A stretch of DNA of 64,000 nucleotides from Streptomyces xanthochromogenes. Lineage in GTDB: Bacteria; Actinomycetota; Actinomycetes; Streptomycetales; Streptomycetaceae. The DNA lies in contig NZ_BMUZ01000012.1 of assembly GCF_014650455.1 (NCBI RefSeq), forward strand, positions 248,001 through 312,000. The letters are read 5' to 3'. Below, piece after piece: positions 9,685-17,421 of the stretch. Position numbers and translations under genes: made by a program. A model generated the notes under the pieces. The model worked only from the letters and a program-made list of their open reading frames with translations, did no database searches and was not told where the DNA came from. How positions within the stretch are numbered: position 1 is the first letter of the stretch; each line of letters starts with the position of its first letter.

Positions 9685-10907
9685 CCGAGCCCCTGCCGAC
9701 CGCAACCGCCGGGCCCCGCCGGTCCCGGACGGGGGCGCGGCGCGCCGGCACCCTCGCCGCGGCGGCCGTCCTCGCCCTTCTCGTCTCCGCCGTCCCGGCC
9801 CACGCCGACGGCATCCGGGACCGCCAGTGGGAGCTGGGCGCCATGCACACCGAGCAGGCGTGGCAGACGACCAGGGGCAAGGGCATCACCGTCGCGGTCC
9901 TGGACACGGGCGTCGACGGCAGCCATCCCGACCTCGCCGGACAGGTGCTGCCCGGCAACGACCTCGTCGGTTTCGGGGCCGGCCAGGGCAGTCGCGACTG
10001 GGCCCGGCACGGCACCGCCATGGCCGGCATCATCGCGGGCCACGGCCACGGCGCCGGTGACCGCGCGGGGGTGCTCGGCATCGCACCCGAGGCAAAGATC
10101 CTGCCGGTGCGGGTCATCCTGGAATCCACCGACCCGGCCCGCAAACAGGCCCGCGAGACCAAGGGCGGCGCGCTCGCCGCGGGCATCCGCTGGGCCGCCG
10201 ACAACGGCGCCGACGTCATCAACCTCTCGCTCGGCGACGACAGTGCCTCCGCCCACCCCGAGCCCGCCGAGGACGCGGCCATCCAGTACGCCCTCGGCAA
10301 GGGCGCGGCGGTCGTGGCCTCCGCGGGCAACGGCGGCGACCAGGGCGACCACATCTCCTACCCGGCCGCCTACCCGGGCGTCATCGCGGTCGCGGCCGTC
10401 GACAAGAACGGCACCCACGCCTCCTTCTCCACCCGCCGCTGGTACGCCACCGTCAGCGCCCCCGGTGTGGACGTCGTCATAGCCGACCCGGACCGCAAGT
10501 ACTACGAGGGCTGGGGCACCAGCGCCGCCTCCGCCTTCGTCTCCGGCGCGGTCGCCCTCGTCCGCTCGGCGAACCGCGGCCTCACCCCGGCGCAGATCAA
10601 GAAGCTCCTGGAGGACACCGCCCGGGGCGCCCCCGACGGCGGCCGCGACGACGCCCGCGGCTACGGCATGATCGACCCGGCGGCCGCGCTCGCGGCCGCG
10701 GCCCGCCTCAAGCCCGCCGCCCTGCGTTCGCAGTCCGCGGCCAATGGCAGCACGTACTTCGGCGGCGGCCCGGACAAGCCCGTCGCCGCCAAGGACCCGG
10801 CCGACTGGCTGGTCCCCCTCTCCGCGGGCGGCGGCGTCCTGCTGCTCGGGGCCGGGGTGGCGCTCTGGCGCTCCACCCGGGTCAGGACCCCGCGCGAGTG
10901 GCTCTGA
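9681..10907 (+). CDS. mycP: S8 serine protease, type VII secretion-associated mycosin
   Basis: 408-residue membrane-anchored subtilase. A signal peptide ends around VSAVPAHA (residue ~42). The catalytic triad is visible: Asp75 in AVLDTGVDG, His110 in HGTAMAGIIAG and Ser281 in WGTSAASAFVSG. The oxyanion Asn lies in VVASAGNGG. A C-terminal membrane helix (WLVPLSAGGGVLLLGAGVALW) precedes a short cytoplasmic tail, the classic mycosin layout. ATG 9681 overlaps the previous stop. No eccB/C/D/E or esx genes are in the window, so this is an orphan copy. Confidence 0.85.
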   Translation: MTEPLPTATAGPRRSRTGARRAGTLAAAAVLALLVSAVPAHADGIRDRQWELGAMHTEQAWQTTRGKGITVAVLDTGVDGSHPDLAGQVLPGNDLVGFGAGQGSRDWARHGTAMAGIIAGHGHGAGDRAGVLGIAPEAKILPVRVILESTDPARKQARETKGGALAAGIRWAADNGADVINLSLGDDSASAHPEPAEDAAIQYALGKGAAVVASAGNGGDQGDHISYPAAYPGVIAVAAVDKNGTHASFSTRRWYATVSAPGVDVVIADPDRKYYEGWGTSAASAFVSGAVALVRSANRGLTPAQIKKLLEDTARGAPDGGRDDARGYGMIDPAAALAAAARLKPAALRSQSAANGSTYFGGGPDKPVAAKDPADWLVPLSAGGGVLLLGAGVALWRSTRVRTPREWL

Positions 10908-10945
10908 GCGGGGAGGTCGTGGGCGGGCGTGGAAGCGGGCCCGGT

Positions 10946-10951
10946 TAGGCT
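10946..10951 (+). promoter_or_regulatory. -10 box (TAGGCT) of a leaderless transcript
   Basis: TAGGCT ends six bases before GTG 10958 and no ribosome-binding site lies between, so the SseB-family mRNA is probably leaderless. Confidence 0.5.
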
Positions 10952-10957
10952 CGTCGC

Positions 10958-11686
10958 GTGGCGCTCAAGAACATTCCGGATTCCGGCTTCTCCGACGACG
11001 ACGGCACCGCCGCCCCCGAACTGACCGAGGCGCTCGCCGCCTGGGCGCAGGACAGGTCGGCCGAACCACGCGTGCTGGCGGCGCTGCGCACCGCGCGGCT
11101 GCTCGTCCCCGTGGTCGCGGTGCTGGGCGAGAGCGAGATCGACGAGAACGGCCTCAAGCGCGAGAAGACCAGCGACATGGCCGTCCCCACCCTGAAGGCG
11201 GGCGACCGCACGGCGCTGCCCGCGTTCACCTCGATCGCGGCGCTGGCCCGGTGGGACCCGGCGGCCCGGCCGGTCGCGGTGCCTCTGCACCAGGCCCTCG
11301 CGGCGGCCGTGCACGAGAAGGCGGACACCGTGGTCATCGACCTCGCGGGCCCGGTCGCGTACGAGCTGAAGGGCGCGGCCCTGCTCGCCCTCGCGGAGGG
11401 CCGCAGCAGCACGGACCCGCTCCAGGACCCCGCGGTGCTCGGGGCGGTGCGCTCGGCGGTGGCCGCGGTGCCCTCGGTGCTGCGCGCCCATCTCGGCCCC
11501 GGCAGCGCGGACGGCACGCTCGCCCTGGTGCTCGCCGACGGCACGGCGCCGGCGGACGCGGGCCGCGAGGTGGCCGAGCTGATCGCGGCGGACCAGACCC
11601 TGCGGGCCCGGCTCGTCCAGGGCCTCGACCTGGCGCTGTTGCCGGCGGAGGCCCCACAGCCGAACGAGCCGCTCTTCACCCGCTGA
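10958..11686 (+). CDS. SseB-family protein
   Basis: 242 residues. An SseB N-terminal domain (about 20-110) shows the pattern LTEALAAWAQ...VLAALRTARLLVPVVAVLGE and LPAFTSIAALARWDP; a second similar half follows to about 225. Soluble, no signal or membrane segment. In enterobacteria the name refers to an enhanced-serine-sensitivity phenotype; the function here is unknown. Start GTG 10958 is chosen from the leaderless promoter and homologue-like N-terminus MALKNIPDSGF. Convergent with the DUF1844 gene. Confidence 0.8.
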   Translation: MALKNIPDSGFSDDDGTAAPELTEALAAWAQDRSAEPRVLAALRTARLLVPVVAVLGESEIDENGLKREKTSDMAVPTLKAGDRTALPAFTSIAALARWDPAARPVAVPLHQALAAAVHEKADTVVIDLAGPVAYELKGAALLALAEGRSSTDPLQDPAVLGAVRSAVAAVPSVLRAHLGPGSADGTLALVLADGTAPADAGREVAELIAADQTLRARLVQGLDLALLPAEAPQPNEPLFTR

Positions 11687-11760
11687 GGGGAGGAGCGGCC
11701 CGTTCGGGTCGTGCGGGCGGCCGGCCCGGCCGGTCGGGCGAGCCGTGGTGCGGGCGGGCC

Positions 11761-12120
11761 TCAGCCGAAGACGGCACCCGTGTACTTCTCGCCCGGGCCC
11801 TTGCCCGGCTCGTCCGGCACGACCGAGGCTTCGCGGAACGCGAGCTGGAGCGACTTGAGGCCGTCGCGCAGCGGGGCGGCGTGGAAGGACGAGATCTCGG
11901 TGGCACCGGCGTCGAGCAGGCCGGCCAGGGCGTGCACCAGCTTGCGGGCCTCGTCGAGGTCCTTGTACTGGTCGCCCTCCTCGGTCAGACCGAGCTTCAC
12001 GGCGGCGGCGCTCATCAGGTTCACGGCGACCGTCACGATCACCTCGACCGCCGGGACCTCCGCGATGTCGCGGGCCATGGTGTCGAAGTCTGCGGGCTGA
12101 TTGGGGGGCGTCTCACTCAT
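11761..12120 (-). CDS. DUF1844 domain-containing protein
   Basis: 119 residues, acidic and soluble. DUF1844 pattern: TMARDIAEVPAVEVIVTVAVNLMSAAAVKLGL, then QYKDLDEARKLVHALAGLL. The family is commonly found next to infC in actinobacteria; its function is not established. ATG 12120 gives MSETPPNQ and avoids a longer frame reading from 12258 into the infC promoter region. It is divergent from infC with about 370 bases between, most of which is the infC leader. Confidence 0.8.
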   Translation of the reverse strand: MSETPPNQPADFDTMARDIAEVPAVEVIVTVAVNLMSAAAVKLGLTEEGDQYKDLDEARKLVHALAGLLDAGATEISSFHAAPLRDGLKSLQLAFREASVVPDEPGKGPGEKYTGAVFG

Positions 12121-12192
12121 GCCCCACACGATATGCGGTGCCCGGGCGCCCGCTTCCCGCGCACTCGATTCGCCCGCCCGTCCGGTTGCTGC

Positions 12193-12411
12193 TAACCTTG
12201 TGTAACGACCGGCCAGGCACGTGTGCCCGGCCCACAAGTGGAGGCTCCGATCTCCCACCCGGCCACCCTCAGGGGAGGCGGGTCATCCGGTCAGGTGGCC
12301 ACCATCGTTCCGTACGGACGATGGAGCCGCCCGATGTGCGCCCCGCGGTAGACCGTGGTGGTGTTCCGGTTTTCTTGGAGCCCCGCCTGTGTCCGTCCGG
12401 GGCATTTTTTG
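12193..12411 (+). promoter_or_regulatory. infC leader with attenuator-like hairpins
   Basis: The 371-bp gap upstream of infC carries a possible -10 box TAACCT (12193-12198), a hairpin at about 12302-12324 (CCATCGT...ACGATGG) and a GCCCCG/CGGGGC stem at 12380-12403 followed at once by ATTTTTTG. A T run after a GC stem is rare in this genome and indicates a true intrinsic terminator inside the leader, 80 bases before the infC start. This resembles autogenous or antibiotic-responsive control of IF3-L35-L20 operons. The regulator is not identifiable from sequence. Confidence 0.6.
12380..12411 (+). terminator. Intrinsic terminator/attenuator in the infC leader
   Basis: Six-base GCCCCG/CGGGGC stem with a 12-base loop, immediately followed by ATTTTTTG. 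It lies upstream of the coding region, so it would act as an attenuator rather than an operon end. Confidence 0.65.
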
Positions 12412-12491
12412 TGCCTCGTGGCGGTTGGTCACGTCACCAGACGTACGCGGCTGTCTGCCAGACAGTCGTGTGGTGCTACCGAGGAGGATCC

Positions 12492-13160
12492 ATCAGCGCC
12501 GAGCCCCGCATCAACGACCGGATTCGCGTTCCCGAGGTGCGACTTGTCGGCCCCAGCGGCGAGCAGGTCGGAATTGTTCCGCTTGCCAAGGCCCTGGAGC
12601 TCGCCCAGGAGTACGACCTCGACCTGGTCGAGGTCGCGGCGACCGCCCGTCCGCCCGTGTGCAAGCTCATGGACTACGGGAAGTTCAAGTACGAGTCGGC
12701 CATGAAGGCCCGTGAGGCGCGCAAGAACCAGGCGCACACGGTCATCAAGGAGATGAAGCTCCGGCCGAAGATCGACCCGCACGACTACGACACCAAAAAG
12801 GGTCACGTCGTCCGGTTCCTCAAGCAGGGCGACAAGGTCAAGATCACGATCATGTTCCGTGGTCGCGAGCAGTCCCGGCCGGAACTCGGCTACCGACTGC
12901 TCCAGCGCCTCGCTTCGGACGTGGAGGAGCTCGGCTTCGTCGAGTCCAGCCCGAAGCAGGACGGCCGAAACATGATCATGGTTCTCGGTCCGCACAAGAA
13001 GAAGACCGAGGCGATGGCCGAAGCCCGCGAGGCCCAGGCGGCCCGCAAGGCGGAGCGCCAGGGTCAGTCGGCCCAGGCGGACGAGTCCGTCGAGGACGAG
13101 GCCGTCGCCGAGGCGCCGGTCGCCGAGGCCGCGCCGGCCGAGGAACCTGCCGAGGCCTGA
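12492..13160 (+). CDS. infC: Translation initiation factor IF-3
   Basis: 222 residues. The IF3 N-domain starts at ISAEPRINDRIRVPEVRLVG and continues through PPVCKLMDYGKFKYE; the C-domain carries IKEMKLRPKIDPHDYDTKKGHVVRFL and SRPELGYRLLQRL. An Ala/Glu-rich tail of about 45 residues is typical of actinobacteria. I place the start at the ATC codon 12492, because GAGGAGG lies just 4-5 bases upstream and the conserved protein begins there; infC genes often use rare AUU/AUC starts for autoregulation. An in-frame GTG at 12468, used by automated annotations, has its Shine-Dalgarno inside the coding region and looks wrong. Confidence 0.93.
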   Translation: MSAEPRINDRIRVPEVRLVGPSGEQVGIVPLAKALELAQEYDLDLVEVAATARPPVCKLMDYGKFKYESAMKAREARKNQAHTVIKEMKLRPKIDPHDYDTKKGHVVRFLKQGDKVKITIMFRGREQSRPELGYRLLQRLASDVEELGFVESSPKQDGRNMIMVLGPHKKKTEAMAEAREAQAARKAERQGQSAQADESVEDEAVAEAPVAEAAPAEEPAEA

Positions 13161-13263
13161 TTCCGGGACAGCCCGTTCCGGATGTCAACCGATACACATG
13201 ACGCTCCCGAGCGCCGGTCCCCGGACCGGCTGGGAGCGCCACTGACGAGGAGATAACGGCGCT

Positions 13264-13458
13264 ATGCCGAAGAACAAGTCGCACAGCGGTACCAGCAAGC
13301 GCTTCAAGATCACCGGCTCTGGCAAGGTGCTCCGTGAGCGTGCCGGCAAGCGCCACCTGCTCGAGCACAAGTCGTCCAAGAAGACCCGCTCGCTGACGGG
13401 CACGGTCGTCGTGGCTCCGGCCGACGCCAAGAAGATCAAGAAGCTTCTCGGCAAGTGA
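13264..13458 (+). CDS. rpmI: 50S ribosomal protein L35
   Basis: 64 residues, very basic. Begins MPKNKSHSGTSKRFKITGSG and ends KKIKKLLGK, the L35 pattern. It is the middle gene of infC-rpmI-rplT, with GAGGAG 8-13 bases before ATG 13264. A hairpin follows directly at the stop codon. Confidence 0.96.
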   Translation: MPKNKSHSGTSKRFKITGSGKVLRERAGKRHLLEHKSSKKTRSLTGTVVVAPADAKKIKKLLGK

Positions 13459-13494
13459 CGTTCCTCCGCCTCCGCCCGTCGGAGGCGGAACGTC
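13457..13494 (+). terminator. Hairpin between rpmI and rplT
   Basis: Ten-base TCCGCCTCCG stem with loop CCCGT, extended by a GACGT/ACGTC outer stem across a small bulge. It starts at the rpmI stop codon. It may be a partial terminator or an RNA-processing/stability element, since rplT must be transcribed through it. Confidence 0.45.
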
Positions 13495-13562
13495 GAGACC
13501 GGGACCCATTCGATTTCGGGCCGTGTGAGTCCAACCACGGCCCCGCTACAAGGAGTTAACAA

Positions 13563-13946
13563 GTGGCACGCGTCAAGCGGGCAGTCAACGCCCACAAGAA
13601 GCGCCGGGCAATCCTCGAGGCGGCCTCCGGCTACCGCGGTCAGCGTTCGCGCCTGTACCGCAAGGCCAAGGAGCAGGTCACCCACTCGCTGGTCTACAAC
13701 TACAACGACCGCAAGAAGCGCAAGGGCGACTTCCGTCAGCTGTGGATCCAGCGCATCAACGCCGCTGCCCGCCAGAACGGCATGACGTACAACCGCCTCA
13801 TCCAGGGTCTGAAGGCCGCCAACATCGAGGTGGACCGCAAGATCCTGGCCGAGCTCGCGGTCAACGACGCCAACGCGTTCGCCGCGCTCGTCGAGGTGGC
13901 CCAGAAGGCCCTCCCGAGCGACGTCAACGCCCCGAAGGCCGCGTAA
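13563..13946 (+). CDS. rplT: 50S ribosomal protein L20
   Basis: 127 residues, binds 23S rRNA and is essential for early 50S assembly. Begins MARVKRAVNAHKKRRAIL and contains GYRGQRSRLYRKAKEQVTHS and RKKRKGDFRQLWIQRINAA. GTG 13563 follows AAGGAG. Last gene of the infC operon; a strong hairpin follows. In several bacteria L20 represses its own operon by binding the leader, which would fit the structured leader here. Confidence 0.97.
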   Translation: MARVKRAVNAHKKRRAILEAASGYRGQRSRLYRKAKEQVTHSLVYNYNDRKKRKGDFRQLWIQRINAAARQNGMTYNRLIQGLKAANIEVDRKILAELAVNDANAFAALVEVAQKALPSDVNAPKAA

Positions 13947-13973
13947 GCGCCCGACGGCTTGTCGAGCAGAACC

Positions 13974-14002
13974 GGACCCGCAGGCCGCTGGCCTGCGGGT
14001 CC
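13974..14002 (+). terminator. Terminator after rplT
   Basis: Perfect 13-bp stem GGACCCGCAGGCC with a GCT loop, 27 bases after the rplT stop. It is followed by two 15-base GGGGGCCGCGCCCCC palindromes (14014-14028 and 14044-14058). Confidence 0.75.
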
Positions 14003-14093
14003 CGGTGCGTTGCGGGGGCCGCGCCCCCGGACCCCCCGTCTCCGGGGGCCGCGCCCCCAGGCCCCCGCCCCCTCGTAGAGAGACCGCGAGCAC

Positions 14094-14948
14094 ATGCCCA
14101 CCCCCGAGCTGATCTCCCCGCGTTCCCCGCGCGTCGCCGCCGCCCGCCGGCTCGCCCGGCGCAACTTCCGGGGCAAGGAACGCCGGTTCATCGCCGAGGG
14201 GCCGCAGGCCGTCCGCGAGGCCGTGGAGCACCGCAGCGACGGTGAGCCCACCCTCGTCGAGCTGTTCACCACCGTCGAGGCCGCCGAGCGGTACGCGGAC
14301 ATCGTGACCGCGGCCCTGGACGCGGGCGCCCGCGTCCACTACGCCGACGACGAGGTGCTCGCCGAGGTCTCCCAGACCGTCACCCCGCAGGGCCTGGTCG
14401 GCGTCTGCCGCTTCCTGGACTCGCCGTTCGAGGAGATCCTCAGGGCCGAGCCCAAGCTGGTCGCCGTGCTCGCGCACGTCCGCGACCCCGGGAACGCCGG
14501 CACCGTCCTGCGCTGCGCGGACGCCGCGGGCGCCGACGCGGTCGTCCTCACCGACGCCTCCGTCGACCTCTACAACCCCAAGTCCGTGCGGGCGTCGGTC
14601 GGTTCGCTCTTCCATCTGCCGGTCGCGGTCGGCGTCCCCGTCGAGCAGGCCGTCCAGGGCCTGCGGGACGCGGGCGTACGCATCCTGGCGGCCGACGGGG
14701 CCGGCGAGGACGACCTCGACGCCGAGCTGGACGCGGGGACGATGGGCGGCCCGACCGCCTGGATCTTCGGCAACGAGGCCTGGGGCCTGCCCGAGGAGAC
14801 CCGCGCACTCGCGGACGCCGTGGTGCGCGTGCCCATCCACGGAAAGGCCGAGAGCCTCAACCTCGCCACCGCCGCCGCGGTGTGCCTCTACGCCTCCGCT
14901 CGTGCGCAGCGTGCTGCCGGAGGGTGCCGCTCCGTCACCTCCTACTAG
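14094..14948 (+). CDS. TrmH/SpoU-family RNA 2'-O-methyltransferase
   Basis: 284 residues. N-terminal substrate-binding domain (SPRVAAARRLARRNFRGKERRFIAEGPQAV) and a SPOUT catalytic domain with the three knot motifs: AHVRDPGNAGTVLRCADAAG, AWIFGNEAWGLPEE and VRVPIHGKAESLNLATAAAV. Uses S-adenosylmethionine to methylate a ribose in rRNA or tRNA; the target is unknown. Relatives include thiostrepton-resistance methylases, but this is a housekeeping-type gene beside ribosomal genes. ATG 14094 follows GAGAGACCGCG. Its stop codon lies within a palindrome containing the next gene's promoter. Confidence 0.88.
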   Translation: MPTPELISPRSPRVAAARRLARRNFRGKERRFIAEGPQAVREAVEHRSDGEPTLVELFTTVEAAERYADIVTAALDAGARVHYADDEVLAEVSQTVTPQGLVGVCRFLDSPFEEILRAEPKLVAVLAHVRDPGNAGTVLRCADAAGADAVVLTDASVDLYNPKSVRASVGSLFHLPVAVGVPVEQAVQGLRDAGVRILAADGAGEDDLDAELDAGTMGGPTAWIFGNEAWGLPEETRALADAVVRVPIHGKAESLNLATAAAVCLYASARAQRAAGGCRSVTSY

Positions 14949-14954
14949 TAGGGT
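14949..14954 (+). promoter_or_regulatory. -10 box (TAGGGT) for the histidine kinase gene
   Basis: TAGGGT begins one base after the methyltransferase stop. It is part of the 12-base palindrome CCTACTAGTAGG (14941-14952), which could also bind a regulator. Confidence 0.45.
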
Positions 14955-15002
14955 GGCGGGCTCGGGGGCCCACTCAGCGCTTCGGAGAGGTGGGATACGG
15001 GG

Positions 15003-16127
15003 ATGGCTGTCGGCATGAGCGGCATCGGCAACAGCACCGCGCTGTACCCGTCCGGCGGTCCTGATGTCCTCGGCTTCGATCCCGACGACCTGCCCGACGG
15101 CATCGTGGTCGCCGACGACAAGGGCCGGGTGATCTGTTTCAACGCGGCCGCGGTCAGGATCACGGCGGTTCCCCGGCACGAGGCGCTCGGCCGCCCGCTG
15201 GAGCGGGCGCTGCCCCTGGAGGACCTCAAGGGCCGCCGCTGGTGGCAGCTCACCGACCCCTACGGCGGCCTCGCCATCCGCGTGGGCCAGCCCGAACGCA
15301 ATCTGCTGCTGCCCGGCGGCCGCGAAGTGCTGGTCTCCGCCCGGTACGTACGCGAGCGCCCGACCGGCCCGGTCCGCCGGGTCGTGGTCAGCCTGCGCTC
15401 CACCGAGGCCCGTCGGCGCACCGAGCGCTCGCACGCCGAGCTCATCGCCACCGTCGCCCACGAGCTGCGCTCCCCGCTGACCTCCGTCAAGGGCTTCACC
15501 GCGACGCTCCTCGCCAAGTGGGAGCGGTTCACGGACGACCAGAAGCGCCTGATGCTGGAGACCGTCGACGCCGACGCCAACCGGGTCACCCGGCTCATCG
15601 CCGAACTCCTCGACATCTCCCGCATCGACTCGGGCCGCCTCGAAGTGCGCCGCCAGCCGGTCGACGTCCCGGCCGCCGTCGGCCGTCACCTCCAGGCCCA
15701 TGTCGCCTCGGGGCAGAGCGCCGACCGCTTCCTGGTCCGCATCCAGCGGCCGCTGCCCGATCTGTGGGCCGATCCGGACAAGATCGACCAAGTGCTCGGC
15801 AACCTGCTGGAAAACGCGGTGCGCCACGGCGAGGGAACCGTCACCATTGAGGTGGCACCAGCGCCCGTACGCATCGACGAGCACGACGAGAAGGGAACGG
15901 CCGTCACCGTGAGCGACGAAGGCCCCGGCATTCCCGAGGAGTCGATGGGCCGCGTCTTCACCCGCTTCTGGCGGGGGAGCAAGCGCGGCGGGACCGGGCT
16001 CGGCCTGTACATCGTCAAGGGCATCGTCGAGGCGCACGGCGGCACGATCACGGTGGGCCGCGGCCCCGGCGGCGGCGCCCAGTTCCGATTTATCCTGCCC
16101 GTCGGCGCTCCGGCGTATCTCCAGTAG
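15003..16127 (+). CDS. PAS-domain sensor histidine kinase
   Basis: 374 residues, no membrane segment, so probably cytosolic. A PAS domain (about 20-110: LPDGIVVADDKGRVICFNAAAVRITA) is followed by the HisKA dimerisation helix with phospho-acceptor His153 (ELIATVAHELRSPL) and HATPase motifs: N-box NLLENAVRHG, G1 DEGPGIPEE and G2 GGTGLGLYIVKGIVEAHGG. No response regulator gene is adjacent, so it is an orphan. Start ATG 15003 is preceded by GAGAGGTGGGATACGGGG. The signal is unknown. Confidence 0.88.
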   Translation: MAVGMSGIGNSTALYPSGGPDVLGFDPDDLPDGIVVADDKGRVICFNAAAVRITAVPRHEALGRPLERALPLEDLKGRRWWQLTDPYGGLAIRVGQPERNLLLPGGREVLVSARYVRERPTGPVRRVVVSLRSTEARRRTERSHAELIATVAHELRSPLTSVKGFTATLLAKWERFTDDQKRLMLETVDADANRVTRLIAELLDISRIDSGRLEVRRQPVDVPAAVGRHLQAHVASGQSADRFLVRIQRPLPDLWADPDKIDQVLGNLLENAVRHGEGTVTIEVAPAPVRIDEHDEKGTAVTVSDEGPGIPEESMGRVFTRFWRGSKRGGTGLGLYIVKGIVEAHGGTITVGRGPGGGAQFRFILPVGAPAYLQ

Positions 16128-16175
16128 ATCGCCCTCCGAGCCGCCCACGGGCGCAACCCCATTCCCACACCCCGT

Positions 16176-16275
16176 TAGACTCGACCTTTGGTGCGTTTGT
16201 GTCCGCGTGCCATCGCCGTATCGCGGTCGCGGTCGCGGGGACCCCCGGCCTGGGGGCACCTCCCAGTTAGCTGGG
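16176..16275 (+). promoter_or_regulatory. pheS promoter and structured leader
   Basis: A TAGACT -10 box (16176-16181) lies 119 bases before the pheS ATG. The leader then carries two adjacent hairpins: CCCCC/GGGGG at 16242-16256 and CCCAG/CTGGG at 16262-16275 with a TTAG loop. I see no T-box specifier or tRNA-binding sequence and no Phe-rich leader peptide. The hairpin pair resembles a dispersed Streptomyces intergenic element. Confidence 0.45.
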
Positions 16276-16299
16276 GGACAATCGGAAGCACGGGAAGAG

Positions 16300-17421
16300 A
16301 TGTCGGCACCCAATAAGTCGTACGACCCTGTCGAGGTCGAGGCACTGAAACCGGAAGAGATCGAGCGCATGCGGGACGAGGCGCTCGCCGCCTTCGCCGC
16401 CGCCGGCGACCTCGACGCGCTCGCCCAGGCGAAGACCGCGCACACCGGTGGTACCTCGCCCCTCTCGCTCGCCAACCGTGAGATCGGCGCGCTGCCGCCG
16501 CAGGCCAAGGCCGCGGCGGGCAAGCTCGTGGGCATGGCCCGCGGTGCCGTGAACAAGGCCCTGGCCGCGCGCCAGGCCGAGCTGGAGGACGAGCGGGACG
16601 CCCGGGTCCTGGTCGAGGAGGCGGTGGACGTCACACTGCCCCACGACCGCGTACCGGCCGGCGCCCGCCACCCGCTGACCACGCTCTCGGAGCGCATCGA
16701 GGACATCTTCGTGGCCATGGGTTACGAGGTGGCCGAGGGCCCCGAGGTCGAGGCCGAGTGGTTCACCTTCGACGCGCTCAACATCGGCCCGGACCACCCG
16801 GCCCGTACCGAGCACGACACCTTCTTCGTGCAGGGTCCGGAGGGCGCGGCCAACTCCGGCGTCGTCCTGCGCACCCACACCTCCCCCGTGCAGATCCGCT
16901 CGATGCTCGACCGCGAGCCGCCGGTGTACGTGATCTGCCCCGGCCGGGTGTACCGCACCGACGAGCTGGACGCCACGCACAGCCCGGTGTTCCGCCAGGT
17001 CGAGCTGCTCGCCGTGGACGAGGGCCTGACCATGGCCGACCTGAAGGGCACCCTCGACCACATGGTCAAGGCGCTCTTCGGCGAGGGCATCGAGACGCGC
17101 CTGCGGCCGAACTTCTTCCCGTTCACCGAGCCGTCCGCCGAGATGGACATGGTCTGCTACGTCTGCCGCGGCGAATCCGTCGGCAACCCGGACCGGCCCT
17201 GCCGCACCTGCTCAAGCGAGGGCTGGATCGAGCTCGGCGGCTGCGGCATGGTCAACCCGAAGGTGCTGACCGCCTGCGGTGTGGACGCCGAGAAGTACAG
17301 CGGCTTCGCCTTCGGCTTCGGCATCGAGCGGATGCTGATGTTCCGCCACAACGTAGAAGACATGCGAGACATGGTCGAGGGTGACATCCGGTTCACCCGG
17401 CCGTTCGGGATGGAGATCTGA
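16300..17421 (+). CDS. pheS: Phenylalanyl-tRNA synthetase alpha subunit
   Basis: 373 residues, class II aaRS subunit; the alpha2beta2 enzyme charges tRNA-Phe. An N-terminal coiled coil (about 1-110) precedes the catalytic domain: HPLTTLSERIEDIFVAMGYE, motif 2 region VYRTDELDATHSPVFRQVELLAVDEGLTM (split by the usual loop), TRLRPNFFPFTEPSAEMD and motif 3 GFGIERMLMF. CxxC pairs in CYVCRGES and CRTCSSEGW look like a zinc-binding insertion. ATG 16300 follows GGGAAGAG; an in-frame extension to 16207 would read through the leader hairpins and is rejected. Confidence 0.96.
   Translation: MSAPNKSYDPVEVEALKPEEIERMRDEALAAFAAAGDLDALAQAKTAHTGGTSPLSLANREIGALPPQAKAAAGKLVGMARGAVNKALAARQAELEDERDARVLVEEAVDVTLPHDRVPAGARHPLTTLSERIEDIFVAMGYEVAEGPEVEAEWFTFDALNIGPDHPARTEHDTFFVQGPEGAANSGVVLRTHTSPVQIRSMLDREPPVYVICPGRVYRTDELDATHSPVFRQVELLAVDEGLTMADLKGTLDHMVKALFGEGIETRLRPNFFPFTEPSAEMDMVCYVCRGESVGNPDRPCRTCSSEGWIELGGCGMVNPKVLTACGVDAEKYSGFAFGFGIERMLMFRHNVEDMRDMVEGDIRFTRPFGMEI

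Noticed and set aside
12468..12491. GTG at 12468 as the infC start
   Set aside because: It would place the strong GAGGAGG inside the coding sequence and add residues WCYRGGS that mirror the Shine-Dalgarno; ATC 12492 fits IF3 better.
14014..14058. Two GGGGGCCGCGCCCCC palindromes after rplT as operators
   Set aside because: This G5-C5 palindrome type is very common between genes in Streptomyces and is likely just part of termination or GC-rich filler.
16182..16299. T-box element upstream of pheS
   Set aside because: No antiterminator TGGN-type bulge, specifier loop or T-run terminator is visible.
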